A stretch of DNA of 64,000 nt from Chryseobacterium rhizosphaerae (GCF_003385455.1 NZ_QNUF01000015.1:45984-109983); one strand, 5' to 3'; shown: positions 26,763 to 37,056, numbered from the stretch's first letter. A program made the numbers and translations. Notes: generated by a model from the letters alone, not told the origin.

Positions 26763-29330
26763 ATGGACAAAAAGACACAAAAAAAACAGACTGAATCGCC
26801 GGAAGCAGGCCGAATTTTATCTAAGCCGCGTATATTCTTTGGGCTTACTTTTATCCTTTTCTCTATTGTTCTAGCGTTCTCATTCATTTCCTATTTAATG
26901 AACTGGAAAGCAGACCAGAGCCAGGCAGGAACAATGCTTGATAAGGGTATAAAATCTTCAAACATTTTTGGAAAATTAGGAGACTGGTTTGGGAATGTTT
27001 TCATATTTGAAAGTATTGGTATTGCCTCATTTATTATTGCATTTTTATTCCTTGTAGTAGGAACAATGATCCTTAAAAAGAAAATGTTCAAGCCATGGAA
27101 AACCATTGGACATTCACTGTTTTTTATTTGCTGGCTTCCTATTTTTATGGGAGCGCTTACCAAAGGGCAAGGCGTTTTAGGAGGTGTATATGGTTACCAG
27201 ATCATGGATTATCTTAATTCCATCATTGGAGCTGTAGGGTTGTGGACAGTATTAGCGGCAAGCATTCTTCTGTATTTCATCCTGGAATTCAATCTTCGCC
27301 CAAGCTCTATCAAAGCTAAGCTGAATAAAATCAATGAAAATACCATAGGAAAGGTAAAGGCTATGATGCCGGATTCTAATGAAGATTTTGAAGCGGATGA
27401 AGAAATGAAGGAAGAGGTTGAAGAAGTAGCAGCTAATGTTACGGTAAGCGACCTTACCCAGCAGACCTCTGCTAATCCTATTAATAAAATAAAAGAACAG
27501 GAACCTGTATCTATTCCAAAACAGGTTTCAGAAGTTCCCCTTACTACAGATATAGAAACTATTGTCACTCCGAATCATACTTCTTTTGAAAATGATCACA
27601 AAGAGATAACGCAATCGGCGAATTTAAACCTTAGTACGAAACCGGCTGTTCCGATGTCTACTCCTGAGGAAGCTTTTGATATCAGACCTTCTACTCCATC
27701 TTCGGTCTCTACCTCTGCACCTGTTCACGAAGACATTAAATTTAAGGTAGAAATTGCTCCTGTAATTGATACCCTGGATGATTCAGATAAAAAGTCTCAG
27801 GAACTGATAGAAATGCATGGTTTGTATGATCATAAATTAGATCTTGCTAATTTCCAGATGCCTCCGGTAGATTTATTAAAAGATTACGGCAATGAAGAGA
27901 TATCAATCAATAAGGAAGAACTTGAAGAAAATAAAAATAAAATTGTTGGGCTCTTAAAGAACTTTAATGTAGGTATTGCCGAGATCAAAGCGACCATCGG
28001 GCCAACAGTTACCTTATACGAAATTGTTCCGGAAGCGGGTATCAGGGTAGCAGCCATTAAAAAACTGCAGGATGATATTGCTTTGAATCTTTCAGCTTTA
28101 GGGATCAGGATTATTGCGCCAATGCCAGGAAAAGGAACTATTGGTATTGAAGTACCAAGAAAGAATCCTACCATGGTTTCTATGCGCTCTGTTATTGCTT
28201 CTCAGAAATTCCAAAATACAGATATGGATCTTCCGGTAGTTTTCGGAAAAACAATTTCCAACGAAGTTTTCATGGCTGACCTTGCAAAGATGCCTCACTT
28301 ATTGATGGCCGGAGCAACGGGACAGGGTAAATCGGTAGGAATTAATGCTATTCTTACCTCTCTGCTTTATAAGAAACACCCTAGTGAACTGAAATTTGTA
28401 ATGGTGGATCCTAAAAAGGTAGAACTTTCATTATACTCAAAAATAGAAAGACATTATCTGGCTAAACTTCCGGATGTGGATGAAGCTATTATCACAGATA
28501 CAAACAAAGTAATCAATACCCTCAACTCACTTTGTATCGAGATGGATACAAGATATGATCTTCTTAAAAATGCATTCTGTAAAAACCTAAAAGAATACAA
28601 CAAGAAGTTTGCAGAAAGAAAATTAAATCCTGAAAATGGGCACCGTTTTTTACCCTATATTGTTTTGGTAGTAGATGAGTTTGCCGATCTGATTATGACC
28701 GCTGGAAAAGAGGTAGAGTTACCAATTGCCAGACTGGCACAGCTTGCAAGAGCCGTAGGTATTCACCTTATTGTGGCAACACAAAGACCTTCTGTGAATG
28801 TAATTACAGGTATGATTAAAGCAAACTTCCCTGCAAGAGCAGCATTCAGGGTGATCTCCAGTGTGGATTCAAGAACAATTCTCGACTCTACGGGTGCAGA
28901 TCAACTGATTGGTAAAGGAGATATGCTTTATTTCAACGGTAATGAAATTCTAAGACTTCAGTGTGCTTTTGTAGATACTCCGGAGGTTGAAAGACTGGCA
29001 GAATACATTGGGGAACAAAAAGGATATGCATCGGCATTCCTTCTTCCTGAATATGTTTCTGAGGATTCTACAAGTTCGGTAGGAGCTTTTGATCCTAATG
29101 AAAAAGATGCATTATTTGAAGAGGCGGCAAGAATTATTGTATCTACCCAACAAGGCTCTACTTCCATGCTTCAACGTCAATTGAAACTCGGCTATAACAG
29201 AGCGGGAAGAATTATGGACCAACTGGAAGCAAGCGGTATTGTCGGAGGCTTTAACGGAGCTAAAGCAAGAGAGGTGATCATCAGTGATCTTCATTCTTTG
29301 GAACAGTTTTTGGAAGATTTACGTAGTTAA
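26763..29330 (+). CDS. ftsK: DNA translocase FtsK
   Basis: 855 residues. Four to five N-terminal membrane segments (about 25-175) and a low-complexity acidic/serine-threonine linker (about 200-340) precede the RecA-like motor. The motor has Walker A GATGQGKS near residue 513 and Walker B IVLVVDEFADLIM near 635. The C-terminal winged-helix gamma domain (about 790-855; RQLKLGYNRAGRIMDQLE) should read polar DNA motifs. It pumps DNA at the septum during chromosome segregation. LolA and LptF/G genes follow on the same strand. Confidence 0.96.
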   Translation: MDKKTQKKQTESPEAGRILSKPRIFFGLTFILFSIVLAFSFISYLMNWKADQSQAGTMLDKGIKSSNIFGKLGDWFGNVFIFESIGIASFIIAFLFLVVGTMILKKKMFKPWKTIGHSLFFICWLPIFMGALTKGQGVLGGVYGYQIMDYLNSIIGAVGLWTVLAASILLYFILEFNLRPSSIKAKLNKINENTIGKVKAMMPDSNEDFEADEEMKEEVEEVAANVTVSDLTQQTSANPINKIKEQEPVSIPKQVSEVPLTTDIETIVTPNHTSFENDHKEITQSANLNLSTKPAVPMSTPEEAFDIRPSTPSSVSTSAPVHEDIKFKVEIAPVIDTLDDSDKKSQELIEMHGLYDHKLDLANFQMPPVDLLKDYGNEEISINKEELEENKNKIVGLLKNFNVGIAEIKATIGPTVTLYEIVPEAGIRVAAIKKLQDDIALNLSALGIRIIAPMPGKGTIGIEVPRKNPTMVSMRSVIASQKFQNTDMDLPVVFGKTISNEVFMADLAKMPHLLMAGATGQGKSVGINAILTSLLYKKHPSELKFVMVDPKKVELSLYSKIERHYLAKLPDVDEAIITDTNKVINTLNSLCIEMDTRYDLLKNAFCKNLKEYNKKFAERKLNPENGHRFLPYIVLVVDEFADLIMTAGKEVELPIARLAQLARAVGIHLIVATQRPSVNVITGMIKANFPARAAFRVISSVDSRTILDSTGADQLIGKGDMLYFNGNEILRLQCAFVDTPEVERLAEYIGEQKGYASAFLLPEYVSEDSTSSVGAFDPNEKDALFEEAARIIVSTQQGSTSMLQRQLKLGYNRAGRIMDQLEASGIVGGFNGAKAREVIISDLHSLEQFLEDLRS

Positions 29331-29396
29331 GGGTAAAAAAGCGAATAGCTCTCCCCTTAAGAGTTAGAAAATGTCTAAAGATTATTAAATAAAAAA

Positions 29397-30044
29397 ATGA
29401 AAAATATTATTTCAAAAGTTATATTAGGAAGTTTTGTTGTAGGTGCAGTTGGTATGGCCAGTGCTCAGAAAATAGACGCTAAAGCCAAAAAGATATTGGA
29501 TGATATTACAGCCAATTACAATTCTAAAAAGAATTCTTACTTCAAATTTTCTTTTGGAAGCGGTCTTAATGATCAGGTAACTAAAACCGAGCCTGGAATT
29601 TATTATTCGGCAGGAGATAAATACAAGTTGAAAATCATGGATACCGAACAGATCTTTGATGGAAACAAGATTTATAACATCAGTACGGATGATATGGAAG
29701 TAACGATTGCAAAACCTAATGGAAACAGCACCCTCTTCTCCCCTATCAATTACCTGAGTACCTATAGAAATGACTATAACGTAACGTATAACGGAAAGAA
29801 AATGGTCAACGGTGTGAATGCTGATTTTATCAAACTGACTCCTGTAAAATCAAACGGTATAAAATATGTGTATCTTTTTGTAGATTCTGTAAAAAAACAA
29901 ATGGTAAAGCTTGAACAGCACGGAAACAACAAAGATGTTGCTGTCATAGCGATCAAAGAATATAAGGAAAACCAGGATTTGGACCCGAATATGTTTGTTT
30001 TCGATAAGAATAAATTTAAAAACTACGTAATTACTGAACTTTAA
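29397..30044 (+). CDS. lolA: LolA-like outer membrane lipoprotein carrier protein
   Basis: 215 residues with a signal peptide (to about residue 23, GMASAQ). A LolA/LolB-type curved beta-sheet domain follows: early segment AKAKKILDDITANYNSKKNSYF, middle YYSAGDKYKLKIMDTEQIFDGNKIY and late KYVYLFVDSVKKQMVKLEQ. It should carry lipoproteins across the periplasm. It lies 66 bases after ftsK and ends with a terminator before the LptF/G gene, an envelope-biogenesis neighbourhood. Confidence 0.85.
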   Translation: MKNIISKVILGSFVVGAVGMASAQKIDAKAKKILDDITANYNSKKNSYFKFSFGSGLNDQVTKTEPGIYYSAGDKYKLKIMDTEQIFDGNKIYNISTDDMEVTIAKPNGNSTLFSPINYLSTYRNDYNVTYNGKKMVNGVNADFIKLTPVKSNGIKYVYLFVDSVKKQMVKLEQHGNNKDVAVIAIKEYKENQDLDPNMFVFDKNKFKNYVITEL

Positions 30045-30108
30045 AAAGCAAGAAAACAGGGTTATAAATACTCCATTCTGTTTTTAAGTTAAAAAAATAA
30101 CAAAATAT

Positions 30109-30138
30109 AAAAGCCGCAAGTAAAATTTGCGGCTTTTT
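30109..30138 (+). terminator. Terminator after lolA
   Basis: AAAAGCCGCAA (30109-30119) pairs perfectly with TTGCGGCTTTT (30127-30137) and a T-run follows. Confidence 0.85.
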
Positions 30139-30141
30139 GAT

Positions 30142-30149
30142 TAATTTTG
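30142..30149 (+). promoter_or_regulatory. -7 box of the LptF/G gene, four bases before its start codon
   Basis: TAATTTTG matches TAnnTTTG exactly. It lies between the lolA terminator and the ATG at 30154. With initiation a few bases downstream of the box, the transcript would be almost leaderless. Confidence 0.55.
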
Positions 30150-30153
30150 GCGC

Positions 30154-31611
30154 ATGTTAAAAATACTAGACCGATATATCATAAAAACCTTCTTTGGACC
30201 GTTTTTCTTTATATTCAGCGTATTGTTTTTCATCTTTATTGTAAACATTATCTGGGTTCAATTAGGTCAATTTATGGGAAAAGGATTAAGCTACTGGCAA
30301 ATCCTTAAACTTCTTTTTTATCTTGGGGTAAGCGTTATCAGTATGGTGCTTCCTCTTACTATCCTTCTGGCCAGTATTATGTCCTTCGGAGAATTTGGTG
30401 AAAGGTACGAGCTTGCTGCGATGAAGGCTGCCGGAATTTCTCTGACAAGAGTTATGATGCCTCTTCTGGGCGTTGCCACCGTACTGGCGATTATGCTTTT
30501 CTTCTTTTCAAATAATATTATTCCCGATTTTCAGAAGAAGGCGAAAAACATGCTTTTCAATATTGCACAGACTAAACCTGCGCTTAACTTCACTCCCGGA
30601 CAATTTATTGATCAGATTCCCGGTTATATGGTGAAATTTGACAAAATTTATGGAGAAAACGGGGAAAATATTGAGGGCGTTTTTGTTCACAGAAAAGCCA
30701 ACACCTATGAAAATCAACAGTCTATTGTCGCTGAAAAAGGAAAATTTGTTCCGGCAGCCAATAAGAACTTCTTAAAACTTGTCCTGCATAACGGATATGT
30801 ATTTGAGGACAATTTTGCCGGAAAGGGAGAAAATGTCAGAATGAAACAGCCTGATCAGGCTATTAAATTTGATACGCTGACCTCTCACTTTGATATCAGT
30901 GAAATTATCAACCAGGCTATCGAAAAAGAACAGATTACGGATGACTATCGTTTCCAAACATATGGTCAATTGAACCAAACTATTGCTAAAAGTAAAAAAG
31001 AAAACAAACTGTTTTTTGATAATGTAGGAGCAGATGTCCTGGGGCAGACCAATTCTGTAGTTGCCTACATGGATAGAGGTAATGCACATAAGGCGGCTCC
31101 AAAACCACAGGTAAAACTGGACACCATAAAAAGTGACAAAAAGTTGGAAATCCTCTATAATGCTTACAACAGGCTGGATAACCTGAAAACCTCACTGGAA
31201 AGTAAAAAAAGTGAGTTCAGTACGAATGTAAAATATTTCAGCAAGGTGGTTATTTATCAGCAAAGAATAGTCTCCTATTCTGTAACCTGTATTATCTTCT
31301 TCCTGATTGGAGCCAGTTTGGGTTCTATTATCCGAAAAGGAGGTATGGGGCTTCCCGTAATCATAGCCATTGTTATTTTCATTATTTTCTATGTCATGAA
31401 TGTAGGGGTAGAAAATTTATCCTGGAGCGGAAAAATGAATCCGTATCTGGCAGCATGGCTTCCTAACTTCATTCTTCTTCCTTTTGGAATCTGGATGACA
31501 TATAAAGCACTTACAGATTCTCAGCTATTCGATGCAGAGAAATATAAGGCATTATTTAAGCCCATTACTAAGAGATTTTCAAAAAGTAAAGAGCATCAGC
31601 GGTATCAATAG
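30154..31611 (+). CDS. LptF/LptG family permease of the lipopolysaccharide transporter
   Basis: 485 residues. Three membrane segments at each end (about 12-125 and 370-465) flank a large periplasmic beta-jellyroll domain, the standard LptF/G layout. The N terminus LDRYIIKTFFGPFF and the segment MSFGEFGERYELAAMKAAGIS are family signatures. With LptB and a partner permease it extracts lipopolysaccharide from the inner membrane. The periplasmic part carries a long insertion with a predicted coiled segment (about 260-365), common in Bacteroidetes homologues. Confidence 0.92.
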   Translation: MLKILDRYIIKTFFGPFFFIFSVLFFIFIVNIIWVQLGQFMGKGLSYWQILKLLFYLGVSVISMVLPLTILLASIMSFGEFGERYELAAMKAAGISLTRVMMPLLGVATVLAIMLFFFSNNIIPDFQKKAKNMLFNIAQTKPALNFTPGQFIDQIPGYMVKFDKIYGENGENIEGVFVHRKANTYENQQSIVAEKGKFVPAANKNFLKLVLHNGYVFEDNFAGKGENVRMKQPDQAIKFDTLTSHFDISEIINQAIEKEQITDDYRFQTYGQLNQTIAKSKKENKLFFDNVGADVLGQTNSVVAYMDRGNAHKAAPKPQVKLDTIKSDKKLEILYNAYNRLDNLKTSLESKKSEFSTNVKYFSKVVIYQQRIVSYSVTCIIFFLIGASLGSIIRKGGMGLPVIIAIVIFIIFYVMNVGVENLSWSGKMNPYLAAWLPNFILLPFGIWMTYKALTDSQLFDAEKYKALFKPITKRFSKSKEHQRYQ

Positions 31612-31641
31612 ATACCCGAAATTGAATATCCAATACAATAC

Positions 31642-31667
31642 AGACCCGGAAATTCCGGGTCTTTTTA
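31642..31667 (+). terminator. Terminator after the LptF/G gene
   Basis: AGACCCGG (31642-31649) pairs with CCGGGTCT (31655-31662) around AAATT and a T-run follows. Confidence 0.85.
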
Positions 31668-31925
31668 TTTCTGAAAACAGAAGATCGGAGTTTCTATTTT
31701 TTAAAGTATAAAATGACATGGCTCATCACTATAACGAAACAACCATTTCATGGAGAATATGGCTCAATAACCCCCACTTTAAGTGATGGGAATCTTTTAC
31801 AGTACACAATATATCGCTACTGGAAATTTTTCTCCTGAAAAGAAATCAAATCCCTCCTCATAAATGATCAATCTCTTAAAAAAACATGAAGACCCAAAAG
31901 GAGAAATCAAATCACAGGTGTAAAT
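31668..31925. other. Spacer without a supported gene
   Basis: Between two terminators there is only a 41-codon frame at 31713-31838 with no promoter, family or membrane signature, so nothing is called here. Confidence 0.4.
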
Positions 31926-31961
31926 AAAAAAGAGGTTTCCGACCCCGGAAACCTCTTTTTG
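31926..31961. terminator. Bidirectional terminator at the end of the KAS III gene
   Basis: A 15-bp perfect stem (31927-31941 with 31946-31960) around ACCC has A/T runs on both edges. It lies 23 bases beyond the KAS III stop codon on the minus strand. Confidence 0.85.
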
Positions 31962-31982
31962 TATGTCAAACATCGATGCCAG

Positions 31983-33041
31983 TTAAAACTTGTACACAAA
32001 TGCGTTAATATTCATTCCTGCTCCTACAGAAGCAAACAGGACGATATCATCTTTCTTGATTTCATGTTGTTCCAATTCCCCGTTGAGAATCATCGTAAGC
32101 AAAGTTGGAATAGTTGCTACACTGCTGTTTCCTAATTTATGAATTACCATAGGCATGATATTCTCAGGAAGCGGCGTATTATACAACTGATAAAACCTGT
32201 TAACAATAGCTTCATCCATTTTTTCATTAGCCTGGTGAATAATAATCTTATCCAGCTGATCAATAGTATACCCACTATTATCAAGACATTTTTTCATAGC
32301 ATCAGGAACATTGGAAAGTGCAAATTCATAGATTTTCCTTCCATCCATTTTGATGTATTTCGTATCAGGGCATCGTTCATTATTATAAGATTTGCCAAAA
32401 TACAGATAGTCTTTTTCCGTCAATGTATAAGAAGCAGAAAGATGAGACTTAATCCCGGAATCATCAGTACTGTTTTCTAGAATGGCGGCTCCTGCCCCAT
32501 CAGCATAAATCATACTGTCTCTGTCATGAATATCTACTACACGGGAAAGTGTCTCAGCTCCTATTACCAAACAGCGTTTTGCAATACCTGCTTTAATAAA
32601 AGCATTGGCCTGTATCATTCCTTCAATCCAACCGGGACATCCGAAAAGAACATCATATGCAACACAAAAGTTGTTTCTGATTCCCAGTAAATGTTTTACC
32701 CTTGCTGCAAGACAGGGAACAGTATCAGACTGAACTGTCCCGAAGCGTACATCCCCAAAATTATGGGCAAAGATAATATAGTCTAAAGTTTCAGGATCTA
32801 TTCCTGCATTTTCTATAGCAGCCTGAGCTGCAATAAGCCCCAAATCTGAAGTAACCTGTGTACTGCTCGCATACCTCCTCTCTTCAATGCCCGTAATTTT
32901 TTTTAATTTATCCGTAATAGATGCATTGTTTTCTTTTAATAACACTCCTTCTTTATTAAGAAAAACATGCTTATCAAAAAATAGATTGGTTATCGTTTCA
33001 GATGGAATGTAGTTCCCTACACCAATAATTCTCGTCATCAC
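31983..33041 (-). CDS. 3-oxoacyl-ACP synthase III (FabH-like) family protein
   Basis: 352 residues of the ketosynthase III fold. The catalytic set is complete: cysteine in VLFGCPGWIEG (Cys135), histidine in IIIHQANEKMDE and asparagine in HKLGNSSVATIP. It should condense an acyl-CoA starter with malonyl-ACP. The gene stands alone, outside any fatty acid synthesis cluster, and the segment after residue 28 (NKEGVLLKENNASITDKLKK) is longer than in housekeeping FabH, so a specialised starter or a secondary lipid pathway is possible. Confidence 0.88.
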   Translation of the reverse strand: MMTRIIGVGNYIPSETITNLFFDKHVFLNKEGVLLKENNASITDKLKKITGIEERRYASSTQVTSDLGLIAAQAAIENAGIDPETLDYIIFAHNFGDVRFGTVQSDTVPCLAARVKHLLGIRNNFCVAYDVLFGCPGWIEGMIQANAFIKAGIAKRCLVIGAETLSRVVDIHDRDSMIYADGAGAAILENSTDDSGIKSHLSASYTLTEKDYLYFGKSYNNERCPDTKYIKMDGRKIYEFALSNVPDAMKKCLDNSGYTIDQLDKIIIHQANEKMDEAIVNRFYQLYNTPLPENIMPMVIHKLGNSSVATIPTLLTMILNGELEQHEIKKDDIVLFASVGAGMNINAFVYKF

Positions 33042-33221
33042 TATAATGTTTTGTTTCCTGTCTTTTTTAAGGTGTTTCAGGAATAATTTTATAAATATAA
33101 TGATTTAACGCTAATATCTATTAAAATATTATAGTAACAGGGCTTAATAATTCAAAATTTTATATCGATCAAAAAATAAAATTCATTAAAAGCAAAATTA
33201 AAGTTCTGATATACAGAAAAC

Positions 33222-33249
33222 AAAAGAGGTTCCCTCTCAGAAACCTCTT
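33222..33249 (-). terminator. Terminator of frr
   Basis: AAGAGGTT (33224-33231) and AACCTCTT (33242-33249) form a stem followed on the minus strand by TTGTTTT. It starts 24 bases after the frr stop codon. Confidence 0.7.
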
Positions 33250-33272
33250 ATTAATATTTAAAAAACTAAAAA

Positions 33273-33827
33273 TTATACTTTCATAATTTCTGCTTCTTTT
33301 GTCTTAAGATGCTCATCGCAAAGCTTTACATATTTGTCTGTGAATCCCTGAATTTCTTCTTCAACTCCTTTTACAACATCTTCAGAAACACCTTCTAACT
33401 TTTTAAGTTCTTTCAAGCCATCTTGTCTTGCATTTCTTACTGTTACTTTAGTGTTTTCAGCTTCTATTTTAGCCTGTTTTGCCAATTCTTTTCTTCTTTC
33501 CTCCGTTAAAGGCGGAACATTAAGAATAATATTCTCACCATTGTTAGAAGGCGCAAAACCTAAATTAGAATTAATAATAGCTTTTTCAATTGCATTGATT
33601 GCTGTTCTGTCCCAAGGCTGGATAGAGATAGTCATCGCATCCGGCACAGAAACATTAGCTACCTGGTTGATTGGAGTGGGAGCACCATAATATTCAACCA
33701 TTACATCCTGAACCATTGCCGTAGAAGCACGTCCTGCTCTGATTCTTTGAAATGCATGATCCAAGTGCTTTACAGCTGCGTCCATATCCTGCTTTACAGA
33801 TTCTAATATAAGATCTAATTCTTCCAT
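33273..33827 (-). CDS. frr: Ribosome recycling factor
   Basis: 184 residues from the ATG at 33827 (MEELDLILESVKQDMDAAVKH). This is the normal length, whereas the upstream ATG at 33857 adds ten atypical residues. The signatures RIRAGRASTAMVQDVMVEYYG and VPPLTEERRKELAKQAK are clear. It splits the post-termination ribosome with EF-G. It lies downstream of pyrH on the same strand, the common pyrH-frr order, with a repeat-filled 138-base gap between. Confidence 0.96.
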   Translation of the reverse strand: MEELDLILESVKQDMDAAVKHLDHAFQRIRAGRASTAMVQDVMVEYYGAPTPINQVANVSVPDAMTISIQPWDRTAINAIEKAIINSNLGFAPSNNGENIILNVPPLTEERRKELAKQAKIEAENTKVTVRNARQDGLKELKKLEGVSEDVVKGVEEEIQGFTDKYVKLCDEHLKTKEAEIMKV

Positions 33828-33856
33828 TATTATATTATAGTTTGATAAATTACACA

Positions 33857-33964
33857 TTAATTGTTATAATTGATAATTGATAATTGATGGGTAATAAGTA
33901 ATGAGTAATGAAGAATTTTACATTCACTAATCCCTCTTATCTGCTACCTATCACCTGTTACCCG
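33857..33964. repeat. Imperfect inverted repeat and word repeats between pyrH and frr
   Basis: Starting one or two bases after the pyrH stop codon (minus strand), an arm beginning GGGTAACAGGTGATAGG is answered by an arm whose complement begins GGGTAATAAGTAATGAG. The two differ mainly by transitions. AATTGATAATTGATAATTGA word repeats follow. The structure resembles other stop-adjacent hairpin spacers in this window. Confidence 0.5.
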
Positions 33965-33965
33965 A

Positions 33966-34676
<711 letters not shown>

Positions 34677-34814
34677 TTATTTTTAATAACGATTTACCGG
34701 AGCTGATTTCTCCAAAATTTGATTTTGCAAATATAATCATTATAGATATTGATGAAAGAAAAATATTTAATTAGAAATAATGTCAGAAATATTTTGAAAA
34801 GTACGAAAAAGGAT

Positions 34815-34822
34815 TATTTTTG
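34815..34822 (+). promoter_or_regulatory. -7 box of porQ
   Basis: TATTTTTG matches TAnnTTTG exactly and lies 18 bases before the TTG start codon of porQ. Confidence 0.5.
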
Positions 34823-34840
34823 CATTAATTATAAATTGAA

Positions 34841-35833
34841 TTGAAGAAAATTATCATTTTTTCATTATTTCTATCAGGAATTGTTTCTTATGCACAAACA
34901 GGAACAAATGTTTATCCGTTCTTAAATATACCTGTATCTGCAAGACAAGCCGCTTTAGGTGGTGATGCAATTTCGATAAGAGATTATGATGTTTCCTTTG
35001 CTATTGCAAACCCTGCCCTGTTAAATAAAGATTCTGACAAACAGCTTTCCGTGAATGCTACAGCTTATCTGGCTGATTCAAAATATGGAACCATAGCGTA
35101 TGCCAAAGATTTTGACAATGGTCATATGGCCACCATCAATGCCCGGTACATGAGCTATGGAAGTATTCCGAGGACTGATGAAAGTGGTTTTGAAAATGGA
35201 GAATTTAAAGCTTCTGATGTTGCTATTGGTGCAGGCTATGCATACCAGTTTGAAGAAGACTGGACGATTGGTGGAGGAATTAATTTTGTGACTTCAAAAA
35301 TTGATAATTATACTTCTTCTGCCATTTCAGGAACTGCAGGGGTTACCTATCACAATAAAAAGAACAAAGAAGTTCTTTCCCTTGTACTAAGGAATTTTGG
35401 GTTCCAGCTGAAATCATTCAATGGAGTAAAGGAAAATCTTCCCTTCAGAGTGGATTTAGGATACACCAAAATATTAAAAAACTTTCCTCTTGCGGTTACT
35501 ATTACCGCTCATGATCTTCAGCAGTTTGATATTTCTTCGGAATTTAATACAGACGGACAAAAAGTGAATGCCGGCAGAAAAATTGCCGACCACTTTTCTC
35601 TGGGAGCAGAACTATTCCCAGAAAAGAACTTTAACATAAGACTGGGATACAACGTGAAAAGAGGAAATGAACTTGCAGTAGCAGATCAGAGAAACTTTTC
35701 AGGGCTTTCTGCAGGGTTTGGAGTTAAACTGTCAAGATTCCGTATAGATTATGCCCATGTAAGATATCACAACTCTTCTAACGTCAATCAGATAGGAATC
35801 TCAATGGACCTTTCCAGCCACAGAGGAGAATAA
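34841..35833 (+). CDS. porQ: Type IX secretion system protein PorQ
   Basis: 330 residues starting at a TTG codon directly before a signal peptide (KKIIIFSLFLSGIVSYAQ). The rest is an outer membrane beta-barrel. The N-terminal FLNIPVSARQAALGGDAISIRDYD followed by repeated amphipathic strands is the PorQ pattern. PorQ sits in the outer membrane and takes part in attaching type IX secretion cargo to the cell surface. The order porQ-cmk is the usual one in Flavobacteriia. Its presence implies a type IX secretion system elsewhere in the genome. Confidence 0.92.
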   Translation: MKKIIIFSLFLSGIVSYAQTGTNVYPFLNIPVSARQAALGGDAISIRDYDVSFAIANPALLNKDSDKQLSVNATAYLADSKYGTIAYAKDFDNGHMATINARYMSYGSIPRTDESGFENGEFKASDVAIGAGYAYQFEEDWTIGGGINFVTSKIDNYTSSAISGTAGVTYHNKKNKEVLSLVLRNFGFQLKSFNGVKENLPFRVDLGYTKILKNFPLAVTITAHDLQQFDISSEFNTDGQKVNAGRKIADHFSLGAELFPEKNFNIRLGYNVKRGNELAVADQRNFSGLSAGFGVKLSRFRIDYAHVRYHNSSNVNQIGISMDLSSHRGE

Positions 35834-35905
35834 AAATAATCTTAATCCTTCTTAAAATTTCTTATTATTTCTTGATTTTCTAAAAAAAATCTTGAAATTT
35901 GCAGT

Positions 35906-36580
35906 ATGAAAAAACCTGTAATAGCGATCGATGGGTACTCGTCTACCGGAAAAAGCTCTATCTCTAAAGTCATTGCTGATCAATTAGGACTTATTCATAT
36001 GGATACCGGTGCACTTTACAGAGGGGTTACCTGGTATGCATTGCAGCATTGTTTGGATGAAAAGGGCAACATTGATCTGAAAGCATTATTCGCTTCTTTG
36101 GATCAAATTGAGCTCGAATTTAAAAATAACGATGGAACATTGGTTCTTTTCCTTAATCAGACAGATATCTCTAAAGAAATCCGTTCGAATGAGGTTTCAG
36201 ACCATGTAAGCGTGGTGGCTAAGCAAAAAGAAGTAAGAGACTTTTTACTGCAGTCTCAGCGTTCTTTGGCAGAAAAAGGCGGCGTTATTATGGATGGACG
36301 TGACATAGGGACAGTAGTTCTGCCAAAAGCGGACTATAAATTCTTTCTTACTGCCAGTATTGACGAAAGAACAAACAGAAGATTTCTTGAATTAAAAGGA
36401 CTCGGAATTGAAGCAGATAAAGAGCAGGTAAAACAAAATCTTATTGAAAGAGACAAAATAGACAGTGAGCGTGAAATAGCCCCTCTAAAGCAGGCTGACG
36501 ATGCAATTGTTATTGACAACTCTACATTGAGCAAAGAGGAAACAATACAACTTATGCTCTCCTATATTCAAAAGATTTAA
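35906..36580 (+). CDS. cmk: Cytidylate kinase
   Basis: 224 residues with the P-loop IDGYSSTGKSSISK at residues 6-19. The CMP-binding region is HMDTGALYRGVTWYA, and MDGRDIGTVVLPKADYKFFLTAS and the lid with RDKIDSEREIAPLKQADDAI complete the family pattern. It phosphorylates CMP and dCMP. A near -7 box GAAATTTG ends four bases before the ATG, so the leader would be minimal. Confidence 0.95.
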   Translation: MKKPVIAIDGYSSTGKSSISKVIADQLGLIHMDTGALYRGVTWYALQHCLDEKGNIDLKALFASLDQIELEFKNNDGTLVLFLNQTDISKEIRSNEVSDHVSVVAKQKEVRDFLLQSQRSLAEKGGVIMDGRDIGTVVLPKADYKFFLTASIDERTNRRFLELKGLGIEADKEQVKQNLIERDKIDSEREIAPLKQADDAIVIDNSTLSKEETIQLMLSYIQKI

Positions 36581-36676
36581 CAATTTTTAATAGGCTTAAA
36601 GCCTCCTTTGGTATACAAATTGTAAGTTTTATTACTGTAAAAAACTAATCTATTATTAACTATTAAAAAACTTATA

Positions 36677-37027
36677 ATGTCTAGAAAAGAAAAAAATACA
36701 GCAGGTATATTAGCGGGACTTCTTGCAGGTGCTGCTGCGGGTGTAATCTTAGGTATGCTTTATGCACCGGAAGAAGGAAAAGAAACAAGAAAGAAAATCA
36801 AGAATAAGGCGAATGATTTAAAAGATCAGGCTAAAAACAAATATGGAGAAGTTTCTGAAAAAGTAAAAGACCAGTATGGTAATATCTCTTCCACTTTCAA
36901 AGAAACAGCGAATAATGTAGCGCATACCATGAAAGATGGATACGATAAGTATAAGGATCAGATTGTTTCTAAAACTGCAGACGTAGTGAAAGATGTAGAA
37001 GCAGAATTGAATGATCTAAAAAAATAA
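36677..37027 (+). CDS. YtxH domain protein, membrane-anchored
   Basis: 116 residues. A glycine/alanine-rich membrane segment (AGILAGLLAGAAAGVILGML, about 9-28) leads into the YtxH motif YAPEEGKETRKKIK, followed by a long lysine-rich amphipathic helix with repeated KxKxxYxxxxxxxK spacing. Family members are small stress-associated envelope proteins of unknown mechanism. It starts a run of three small envelope genes but is separated from the next by a terminator. Confidence 0.85.
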   Translation: MSRKEKNTAGILAGLLAGAAAGVILGMLYAPEEGKETRKKIKNKANDLKDQAKNKYGEVSEKVKDQYGNISSTFKETANNVAHTMKDGYDKYKDQIVSKTADVVKDVEAELNDLKK

Positions 37028-37056
37028 GTAATTTATCTTTTTTAAGTAAATTACAG

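Noticed and set aside
31713..31838. A 41-codon plus-strand frame between two terminators
   Set aside because: No promoter box, no recognisable domain, and codon order gives no sign of selection; chance length in an AT-rich spacer.
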